11,732 bases of DNA. Source: Natrialbaceae archaeon Tc-Br11_E2g1 (GTDB taxonomy: Archaea; Halobacteriota; Halobacteria; Halobacteriales; Natrialbaceae). Of the stretch, positions 1 to 5,387 are shown one piece after another. Under the pieces are notes generated by a model. It saw only the letters and a program-made list of their open reading frames with translations, did not search any database and was not told the DNA's origin. Each line of letters opens with the position of its first letter. Within the stretch, counting starts at the first letter, position 1. The position numbers and the translations under genes are program-made. The DNA is taken from positions 1 through 11,732 of the forward strand of contig LKNC01000065.1 in assembly GCA_001564255.1 (NCBI GenBank). The letters are read 5' to 3'.

Positions 1-146
1 GCCTCGATGGTGACCGAGCCGGTACAGGAGCCGACGTCGACGAAGTGGTCGGTCGGTCCCAAATCGAGTTTCCCGAGTGTCACCGCCCGGACCTCCGGTT
101 TCGTCGGTCCGGCCTTCGCGTCGTGTGGCAGGGCTACCTTGGGCAT
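1..146 (-). CDS. cbiT: CbiT-like cobalt-precorrin C15-methyltransferase (decarboxylating), N-terminal part
   Basis: The first 48 codons of a minus-strand gene that leaves the window at base 1. The protein begins MPKVALPHDAKAGPTKPEVR, the usual opening of CbiT, and reaches the SAM-binding motif I at residues 36-47 (FVDVGSCTGSVT, a Rossmann DxGxxTGxxT loop). CbiT methylates C15 and removes the C12 acetate carboxyl group in the cobalt-early (anaerobic) cobalamin pathway. The ATG at 146-144 is chosen because homology starts there and a TATA-like TTTTTA lies 25 bases upstream. It follows the precorrin-2 dehydrogenase gene on the same strand after a 95-base gap with its own promoter, so it probably heads a separate cobalamin operon outside the window. 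The family call is firm; catalytic residues downstream cannot be seen. Confidence 0.85.
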   Translation of the reverse strand, partial: MPKVALPHDAKAGPTKPEVRAVTLGKLDLGPTDHFVDVGSCTGSVTIE

Positions 147-170
147 TACCCGTACCGTTCGTCCGATGCG

Positions 171-187
171 TAAAAACAATTTTGTTT
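171..187 (-). promoter_or_regulatory. Candidate cbiT promoter with overlapping palindrome
   Basis: Read on the minus strand, TTTTTA (176-171) ends 25 bases before the cbiT ATG, the position of a haloarchaeal TATA element for a leaderless mRNA. It overlaps AAACAATTTTGTTT (174-187), an inverted repeat with 6-base arms and a 2-base centre. This is an AT-rich island in GC-rich DNA. A repressor bound there would block TBP/TFB, so the palindrome is a plausible operator for cobalamin genes. The regulator is unknown. Confidence 0.5.
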
Positions 188-241
188 GTGCTACCGAAAG
201 CAGGTTTTCACACTCTAGGTTGGACTACCACAACTGGATCC

Positions 242-865
242 TCACTCGAGGGTCCCGATCAGATCCCGCGCCCGCTCGCGGGCGGCCTCGAGATCGCCGT
301 CCTCGAGACACGTCCAGACGTCCCCGTCCTCGAGGACCGCCCACAGGGCCTCCCGGCGTTTCCCGGGGGGAACTCCGTCGGCAGTCCGTAACTCCTCGCG
401 GAGTTCCGCCTGGAGAGCGACCATCGGATCGACACGCTCGAGCAACGGCTCGATCTGTTTTCGGAGGTACTTCGACGTGGCGGGACTGGACCCGCCCGTG
501 GAGATGGCGATCGTGACCTCCTCGGACCGTGCCCGGCTAGGGGTCACGACGTCGCCGCGGCGGTCGACCCGGTTTACCAGACAGCCGGCCTCGTCTCCGG
601 CCCGTTCGATGGCGTCGTTGAGCGCCCGATCGTCGGTCGCCGGCACGACGAGGGCGGCGTCGGCGACGACCTCGGGGGCGTCGCCGGGTTCGAGTGCCCG
701 ACGGTCCAGGGTACACTCGAGGTCGGAAAAGCCCTCGAGGAACTCGGGGGCGATGACGGTCACGTCGGCTTCCTCTCCGAAGGTTCGGGCTTTCCGTACG
801 GCGACGGGACCGCCGCCGACGATGACGACCCGTCGGCCCTCGAAGTCGTGAAAGAGCGGGAGCAT
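242..865 (-). CDS. Precorrin-2 dehydrogenase (Met8/SirC-type, sirohydrochlorin synthesis)
   Basis: A 207-residue protein of the precorrin-2 dehydrogenase family (N-terminal CysG, Met8p, SirC), which uses NAD+ to oxidise precorrin-2 to sirohydrochlorin; some members also insert iron. The opening LPLFHDFEGRRVVIVGGGPV carries the Rossmann loop GGGPVAVRK at residues 17-25. The conserved segment around residues 97-101 (VNRVD) holds the Asp that matches the catalytic Asp of CysG/Met8p. The stretch TIAISTGGSSPATSKYLR (118-135) is the family's dimerisation and active-site motif. A helical C-terminus follows. Its ATG overlaps the cobA stop by one base (TGATG), so the two are translationally coupled and catalyse consecutive steps. 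Length is normal for a stand-alone member. Whether it also has ferrochelatase activity cannot be told from the sequence. Confidence 0.9.
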   Translation of the reverse strand: MLPLFHDFEGRRVVIVGGGPVAVRKARTFGEEADVTVIAPEFLEGFSDLECTLDRRALEPGDAPEVVADAALVVPATDDRALNDAIERAGDEAGCLVNRVDRRGDVVTPSRARSEEVTIAISTGGSSPATSKYLRKQIEPLLERVDPMVALQAELREELRTADGVPPGKRREALWAVLEDGDVWTCLEDGDLEAARERARDLIGTLE

Positions 866-1743
866 CAGACGGGTTCGAACGGCGTGAGTTGTGCGTCGAT
901 ATCGTCTCTGATCTCGGCGACGTCGCCGATCACGGCCGTCGCGGGCGGTGAGACGTCCGCTTCCTCGACGCGGTCGACGATCGTCTCGAGTGTCCCTTCG
1001 ACGACGTGTTGGTCGTCCCAGGTCGCCTTCTGGACGAGCGCGACGGGTTTCCCGCCGTCGACGCCGCGCTCGCCTAACGCCGTCACGTTACGCTCGAGGG
1101 TGCGTACCCCCATGAGGATGACCAGGGTCCCGCCGCTCTCGACGGCCGCGGAGATAGCGTCCCAGTCGAGTGCACTCTCCGCTTTGTCAGGCGTTTCGTG
1201 GCCCGTGATGACCGTAAACCTCGAGGAGACGTTTCGGTGGGTGAGCGGAATACCGGCGACGCCGGGGGCGGCGATGACACTCGAGACGCCGGGGACGATT
1301 CCGAAGGGGATACCGTGGTCGGTCAGGTGCTGGGCTTCCTCCCCACCCCGGCCGAAGACGAAGGGGTCGCCGCCTTTCAGCCGGACGACGGCGTTGTCGG
1401 CCTCGGCGTACTCGACCAGCAGGTCGTTGATCTCCGACTGGGGCGTCTTGTACTCGACGCGTTTCCCCACGTCGACGATTTCCGCACGGTGGGGCAGGCT
1501 CTCGATCATTGCGCTGCGGACCAGCGCGTCGTGGAGGATCACGTCGGCGGTTTCGATCAGGGATCGCGCCCGGACCGTGAGCAAGTCGGGGTCGCCCGGG
1601 CCGGCGCCGACGAGATAGACGGTTCCTGGCGATCCTCGACACCGTTCGGGTGCCGATTCCCCGAACGGCGATTCGGTACGTGGGGGCGACGCCGCCCGCG
1701 ATCCGTCCGCCCCGCTCGGTCCGGGACCGGTGTCCTCTTCCAT
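865..1743 (-). CDS. cobA: Uroporphyrinogen-III C-methyltransferase (SUMT)
   Basis: A 292-residue SUMT that transfers two methyl groups from SAM to uroporphyrinogen III to give precorrin-2, the branch point to siroheme, cobalamin and, in archaea, heme by the siroheme route. Family motifs are clear: VYLVGAGPGDPDLLTVRA at residues 42-59, RLKGGDPFVFGRGGEE at 121-136, and PGVSSVIAAPGVAGIPLTHR at 151-170. The fold occupies residues 40-290, the normal size of a single-domain CobA. The first 39 residues form an extra Gly/Pro/Ser/Glu-rich, probably disordered tail. I keep the ATG at 1743 because no internal Met or in-frame GTG lies close before the fold, though a non-standard later start is possible. 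It is the first gene of an operon with the precorrin-2 dehydrogenase and is divergent from the iron-sulfur gene at 2003. Confidence 0.93.
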   Translation of the reverse strand: MEEDTGPGPSGADGSRAASPPRTESPFGESAPERCRGSPGTVYLVGAGPGDPDLLTVRARSLIETADVILHDALVRSAMIESLPHRAEIVDVGKRVEYKTPQSEINDLLVEYAEADNAVVRLKGGDPFVFGRGGEEAQHLTDHGIPFGIVPGVSSVIAAPGVAGIPLTHRNVSSRFTVITGHETPDKAESALDWDAISAAVESGGTLVILMGVRTLERNVTALGERGVDGGKPVALVQKATWDDQHVVEGTLETIVDRVEEADVSPPATAVIGDVAEIRDDIDAQLTPFEPV

Positions 1744-1757
1744 CGATGGATAATCGA

Positions 1758-1783
1758 TACTTGGAGTAACTTCAATCTACTTG
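1758..1783. promoter_or_regulatory. Candidate operator: three 10-base-phased repeats and a palindrome before cobA
   Basis: TACTTG (1758-1763), AACTTC (1768-1773) and TACTTG (1778-1783) start exactly 10 bases apart, so they face the same side of the helix. Within them TTGGAGTAACTTCAA (1761-1775) is an inverted repeat with 7-base arms and one mismatched pair. It lies 18-32 bases before the cobA ATG, where a TATA box for a leaderless transcript would sit; no good TATA hexamer is visible there. This suggests binding of a dimeric or oligomeric regulator over the cobA promoter, but no known site matches. Confidence 0.4.
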
Positions 1784-1901
1784 TATTGGGTCGCCCGGAT
1801 CGCCGAGAGTCTCCGGGAAGGGGGCGTCCGGACCGACTGATTCGCGGGCCGTTTTTCCCACAGGTAGAACCCACCCCGATTCGGACGAGAGCCCCGGCTA
1901 C

Positions 1902-1934
1902 GTAACTGAATCGGGTTTCACTCGAGCCAGTTAC
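1902..1934. repeat. Inverted repeat GTAACTG / CAGTTAC upstream of the iron-sulfur gene
   Basis: Perfect 7-base arms (1902-1908 and 1928-1934) flank a 19-base spacer. A second, offset pair GGTTTC (1914-1919) / GAAACC (1941-1946) overlaps it, so the two pairings would exclude each other in RNA. It lies 69-101 bases before the ATG at 2003. It could be a spaced operator or a leader hairpin for the iron-sulfur gene; chance cannot be excluded for arms this short. Confidence 0.3.
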
Positions 1935-2002
1935 AGTCCCGAAACCGGGCCCGTAACCGAGGCGTTGATGGCCCTGGAGGCAAAGGTGTTAGGGAACGAG
2001 TC

Positions 2003-4111
2003 ATGAACGAAGACGCAAACGTCGGCGCGTTCGTCTGTTCCTGTGCCGACACGTGTAACATCGACCTCGACACCGCCAGAGAGCGGATCGACGGCGTCGA
2101 TATCGCCGCCAGTTCGGACCTGCTGTGTGGTGAGGAAACCCTGGGCGATCTCCAGGAACTGGCCGACGGGCGCGAACTCGACGAAGTGATCGCGACCTGT
2201 CCGGCCCCGGCCGCCCAGGAGAAAATAAAGCGGATCGAACGGGAGACCGACGCGACCGTCACGTTCGTCGACCAGCGGGAGGGCGCGGGCTGGATCCACG
2301 AGGAGGACGCGGCGACCGAGAAGACCGCGCGGCTGGTCTCGGCCGCCAGCGCCGGGTTAGACGACGGCGACCGCGGGAGCGTCGACGTCGACGTCGGCAA
2401 CTCCGTCGCCGTCGTCGGTGACGCCGAGTTCGCGGCCGCCTTGCCCGACAGCGCGGACGTGACGCTGATCGCAAACGGCGAGGACTTCGAGGGTGTCGGC
2501 GTCGACCTCGAGGGCGTCGACGTCGAACGCGGCCGGGTCGCCGACACCGAAGGGTCGATCGGCGAGTACGAACTCACCCTCGTCGCCCGCGTCACCGACG
2601 ACTGTATCGACTGTATGGAGTGTGTCCGACAGGGTCCGGACGGCTACGTCACGGCGGCGCCCGTCGATATCGACCCCGGCGCGCCCGAGGGCGAGTGGGT
2701 CGACGTCTGTCCCACCGACGCGATCGACCTCGAGGGCGTCACCCGAACCGAGACCTTCGATCAGGTGGTCTACCCCGGCGGCGAGGGCCCGATCGGCGGC
2801 AAGATCGGCTTTCACACCGACGCGAACCTGGCGACGATCTCGAAGGTCAGCAACCTCCTCGAGATCGACGACCGACCCTCCCACCTCGAGTTCGACATGG
2901 ACGTCTGTGCCTCCGGTGCCCGTGGCCAGGAGGGGTGTACCCGGTGTTCGGATGCCTGTCCACACGACGCCGTCTTCCGTCCCCAGGTAGACGACGTCAG
3001 CTTCGACGAGGCGGCCTGTCTGAACTGTGGGGCCTGTACGAGTTCCTGTCCCACCGGCGCGGTCAGCCTCGAGGACCGGTCGAACGAGCGAATCGCCCGC
3101 GAGGTCGAGGCGCTGGTCGACACCGAACCGGAGGGGGGGATCCTCGACCGAACGGAACCCGCGATCGAGACCCAGCTCGTCGCGTTCGTCTGTTCGGAAC
3201 AGGCAGAACGCGCCCTCCTGAACTTCGGCCGGATGGTAGCCCGCGGCGAGGAGGACCTGGAGTTCCCGCCGATCCTCCCGGTTCGGGTCAACTGTACCGA
3301 CACCGTCGGGGAGGCACACGTCCTCCACGCGCTCGCGACCGGTGCCGACGGCGTCGCCATCGTCGGCTGTGGCGGTGAGTGTCTCCACTCCGGGCCGGAC
3401 CCGAAAGCACAGCTCGTCAGCCGACTCAACCAGGCGACGGCCGACCTCGGACTCGGAAAGCGCGTCGAGTTCTTCGCACCCGACCCCGAAGACCCCGGCG
3501 AGTTCGTCGAGGCGCTCTCGACGTTCGCCGTCCTCGAACTCGAGGACACCCCCGTCCCCGCGGGCGAACACGAGGCATCCGGCCACTCGCTCGGCCAGGG
3601 TAACCGCCTCCCCGAGTACGGCAACCGCGTCTGGTCGCTCGAGAGCATCCGCCAGATCCTAGAGTACACCGACCCCGACCGCGAGGTCATCCGCGGCCTC
3701 GAGGGCTTTGGGATAATGGGCGTCGACGAGGCGTGTGCGTTCACCCCGACGTGTACACAGCTGTGTCCCACCGGCGCGATCCAACAGTCCGACGAGGACG
3801 GCGAACTACGCTTCAGCCACGAACGCTGTGTCAACTGTGGGCTCTGTGAGGACGGCTGTGCGGAGTCGGCGATCACGATGGAAACCGGCCTCGACCTCTC
3901 TTTGCTCCCGGAGTACAACGACGGCGACGCCTGGACGACCGTCTACGAGGTCGAGATGTTCCCCTGCCGGAACTGTGGGAAGGAGTTCGCGAGCGTCCCC
4001 ATGATCGAGAAGATGAAAGACGAACTCCCAGAGCAGACGATGGACCGGATCGACGGCCACATGGCCGAGTACTGCAGCGACTGTAAAGGCGAGATCGCGT
4101 TCGGATTCTGA
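2003..4111 (+). CDS. Multi-cluster iron-sulfur protein: HdrA-like N-terminus, ferredoxins and MvhD/FlpD domain
   Basis: A 702-residue soluble electron-transfer protein with 32 Cys. Residues 5-90 resemble the N-terminal cluster domain of heterodisulfide reductase HdrA (C12, C14, C18, C42, C66). Residues 133-195 are a short degenerate Rossmann-like stretch (SVAVVGDAEFAAAL) lacking the GxGxxG FAD loop. Next come a single-cluster motif (C201, C204, C207, C236), a two-cluster ferredoxin (C302, C312, C315, C319; C339, C342, C345, C349), and an MvhD/FlpD-type [2Fe-2S] domain at about 390-510 (C397, C431, C456, C460; GADGVAIVGCGGEC). A second ferredoxin follows (C578, C584, C588; C609, C612, C615, C619) and a ribbon (C655, C658, C691, C694). 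The ATG at 2003 is the only usual start after an in-frame stop at 1952; GGAGG (1976-1980) is too far upstream for a normal ribosome site. No hydrogenase or HdrBC gene is present. An electron hub for siroheme or tetrapyrrole enzymes is inference from the divergent cobA. The reaction is unknown. Confidence 0.85.
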   Translation: MNEDANVGAFVCSCADTCNIDLDTARERIDGVDIAASSDLLCGEETLGDLQELADGRELDEVIATCPAPAAQEKIKRIERETDATVTFVDQREGAGWIHEEDAATEKTARLVSAASAGLDDGDRGSVDVDVGNSVAVVGDAEFAAALPDSADVTLIANGEDFEGVGVDLEGVDVERGRVADTEGSIGEYELTLVARVTDDCIDCMECVRQGPDGYVTAAPVDIDPGAPEGEWVDVCPTDAIDLEGVTRTETFDQVVYPGGEGPIGGKIGFHTDANLATISKVSNLLEIDDRPSHLEFDMDVCASGARGQEGCTRCSDACPHDAVFRPQVDDVSFDEAACLNCGACTSSCPTGAVSLEDRSNERIAREVEALVDTEPEGGILDRTEPAIETQLVAFVCSEQAERALLNFGRMVARGEEDLEFPPILPVRVNCTDTVGEAHVLHALATGADGVAIVGCGGECLHSGPDPKAQLVSRLNQATADLGLGKRVEFFAPDPEDPGEFVEALSTFAVLELEDTPVPAGEHEASGHSLGQGNRLPEYGNRVWSLESIRQILEYTDPDREVIRGLEGFGIMGVDEACAFTPTCTQLCPTGAIQQSDEDGELRFSHERCVNCGLCEDGCAESAITMETGLDLSLLPEYNDGDAWTTVYEVEMFPCRNCGKEFASVPMIEKMKDELPEQTMDRIDGHMAEYCSDCKGEIAFGF

Positions 4112-4116
4112 GGGCG

Positions 4117-4273
4117 ATGGCCGCGATCGAGACGCGCGGGCCTGACCGTCGACTCCGGTGGGGTGTTCTGGTTCCTCGGGCCGAACGGAGCCGGGGAGAC
4201 GGCGACGATCGCCCTCCCGCCTGAGTTCATCCGGCCGACCGAGGGATCGGCGACGGTGTTCGGGTACGACATC
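4117..4273 (+). pseudogene. Remnant of an ABC-transporter ATP-binding protein
   Basis: The start matches a haloarchaeal ABC ATPase: MAAIETRG is read from 4117. One extra G near 4140 then shifts the frame, and from 4142 the sequence reads LTVDSGGVFWFLGPNGAGE and continues through FIRPTEGSATVFGYDI. The roughly 20-25 residues normally between the opening strand and this point are missing. The Walker A lysine is Glu (GPNGAGET for GPNGAGKT), and two Leu after it are Pro. Similarity ends near 4273, before the Q-loop, signature motif and Walker B. The frameshift, internal deletion, lost catalytic Lys and truncation together show a dead fragment. No partner permease is visible, and its origin (old gene or transferred piece) is unknown. 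Confidence 0.75.
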
Positions 4274-4339
4274 CCGCCCCCCGTTCGGTTCACGTCCGGC
4301 CCAAGCCGGGTTCCCGCCGTCAAGGGAAGCCGTCCCGTC

Positions 4340-4525
4340 TTACCACACCATCTGGGACGCTCGAGCGAGCAGATAGACGACGGTGAGCAACGTGGCGAAA
4401 AAGAGGACGGGGAAGACGAGGAACATGACACCCAGCGGAATATACGCACGAAACGCCACGAAGAGGACCGCGGCCGAGAGAACGATGACGATCACGAGCC
4501 GTCGCTGGGTCGGGGTCTCGAACAT
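4340..4525 (-). CDS. Small two-helix membrane protein, function unknown
   Basis: A 61-residue protein with two hydrophobic stretches, about residues 9-26 and 29-54, separated by a short polar turn (FRAY, about 25-28), so probably a helical hairpin in the membrane. The N-terminus MFETPTQRR is polar and the C-terminus short. I do not recognise a family. Support for a real gene comes from a good TATA element (CTATAA, 4555-4550) placed 25 bases before the ATG and from a membrane-like composition unlike that of antisense shadow frames. It stands alone between the ABC remnant and the carbonic-anhydrase-like gene, both other transcription units. Downstream on its strand a GC-rich hairpin (4296-4309, loop of four) might help end transcription, but no T-run follows. 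Confidence 0.65.
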   Translation of the reverse strand: MFETPTQRRLVIVIVLSAAVLFVAFRAYIPLGVMFLVFPVLFFATLLTVVYLLARASQMVW

Positions 4526-4549
4526 AGTGTAACGCCGGTCCCCTGGGCG

Positions 4550-4555
4550 TTATAG
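4550..4555 (-). promoter_or_regulatory. TATA element of the small membrane-protein gene
   Basis: CTATAA on the minus strand, with 24 bases between it and the ATG at 4525, the usual spacing for a haloarchaeal leaderless mRNA. It is among the clearest TATA matches in the window. Confidence 0.6.
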
Positions 4556-4580
4556 GTTCTGGAGTCGTGGCGAGCCAGGA

Positions 4581-5099
4581 TCACTCGAACAGCGCCCCGT
4601 GGCGCTGTGCGAGGTTGGTGTAGGCACCCGAGGAGTGTTCCTCGAAGATCTCCCCGGGGTCGATCGTCGTCTCCTCGAGAGGGGTGACGGTGGCCGGAAC
4701 GCCCCGGGCGAACGATTCGGGTGGGATGGCGTAGCCTTCCGGGACGGTAGTGCCCGACGCGACGATGCTCCGCTCGCCGACTTCGACCCCGGAGTTGAGC
4801 GTCGCGTTGAACCCCACGAGCGCGCCGTCCCCGACGACGGCCTCGTTCAACACCGCGCCGTGGCCACACATCACTCGCTCGCCGAGTCTCGAGGCGTGTA
4901 ACGTCGCGTTGTCCCCGACGTGAGTCGACTCCCCGACCACGACCGGGCCGACGTCGCCCCGACAGACGACCCCGGGCCAGATACTCGCGTCCGCCTCGAC
5001 GGTCACGTCGCCGATCAGCGTCGATTCGCGGCTCACGTGGGCCTCCTCGTCGATCGCCGGTCTCACACCCTCGAACTCGTAGCGTCTGCGCTCTCCCAT
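4581..5099 (-). CDS. Gamma-carbonic-anhydrase-like hexapeptide-repeat protein
   Basis: A 172-residue left-handed beta-helix protein of the gamma-carbonic-anhydrase-like group (Cam, CamH, YrdA, PaaY). Hexapeptide turns run from about residue 27 to 135 (for example LIGDVTVEADASIWPGVV), followed by a C-terminal helix (EIFEEHSSGAYTNLAQRH). The conserved WxGxxxRGD motif (41-49) supplies the Arg47 and Asp49 that form the structural and active-site pair of Cam. The zinc triad is incomplete: H68 (in NATLH) and H80 (in CGHGAVL) are present, but the third ligand, expected five residues after H80, is Asn85. The loop after H68 is also shorter than in YrdA. It may bind metal differently, lack carbonic anhydrase activity, or act on another substrate. 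The ATG at 5099 fits the family start. It stands alone, divergent from pepF across 288 noncoding bases. Confidence 0.85.
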   Translation of the reverse strand: MGERRRYEFEGVRPAIDEEAHVSRESTLIGDVTVEADASIWPGVVCRGDVGPVVVGESTHVGDNATLHASRLGERVMCGHGAVLNEAVVGDGALVGFNATLNSGVEVGERSIVASGTTVPEGYAIPPESFARGVPATVTPLEETTIDPGEIFEEHSSGAYTNLAQRHGALFE

Positions 5100-5357
5100 A
5101 CGGGGTGGTATCTTGCCACAACCAAAGTCCTTTCCCGATGTCAGGAGGTCTGAAAACGCCGGAGGGAGCTATCCGAAAGCCGACGGGGGGCCGTCTACCA
5201 CCTCGAGGCCCTCCAGAACCGTGTGTCGGTCGGGTCGGCCCCGGTTCGCGCGGGCGGGCCGTCGGGGCTCCGAACGGGACGGTGTTCGGTGGGAGACGAC
5301 GCCCGAATCGACGTATCGAAAGCCTGGACCCCGAAACGGATTGTGGCGTTGCCAACG

Positions 5358-5363
5358 TTTAGC
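5358..5363 (+). promoter_or_regulatory. Candidate pepF promoter TATA element
   Basis: TTTAGC with 24 bases between it and the pepF ATG at 5388, preceded by CCAACG. The position is right for a leaderless transcript; the match to TTTAWA is partial. The rest of 5100-5387 holds only GC-rich noncoding sequence with no gene or clear repeat. Confidence 0.4.
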
Positions 5364-5387
5364 TTTCTGCGCCGCCAACGGGAGCCC

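Noticed and set aside
1740..1749. Perfect palindrome CCATCGATGG across the cobA start codon
   Set aside because: A single 10-base palindrome over a start codon, with no repeat elsewhere, is best taken as chance.
2357..3586. A 409-codon minus-strand frame inside the iron-sulfur gene, acidic in composition
   Set aside because: The plus frame has conserved cysteine motifs throughout; the antisense frame has no recognisable domain and mirrors the GTC/GAC codon pattern.
4296..4309. Hairpin CCGGC-CCAA-GCCGG as a terminator of the small membrane-protein gene
   Set aside because: No T-rich tract follows on either strand, which archaeal termination normally needs, so I mention it only in the gene entry.
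5238..5275. GC-rich inverted repeats (GCCCCG/CGGGGC, GTTCG/CGAAC) before pepF as a possible structured RNA
   Set aside because: Short arms in very GC-rich DNA are expected by chance, and no conserved RNA motif or tRNA-like T-loop is present.
5105..5362. An 85-codon open frame with a strong AGGAGGT inside it, between the carbonic-anhydrase-like gene and pepF
   Set aside because: The predicted protein is basic and Gly/Pro/Arg-rich, unlike the acidic proteins of this genome, has no recognisable motif, and the AGGAGGT is not placed before a start codon.
5223..5387. Upstream extension of pepF by 55 codons
   Set aside because: Its composition is basic and unlike PepF; family homology and a TATA-like element place the start at 5388.
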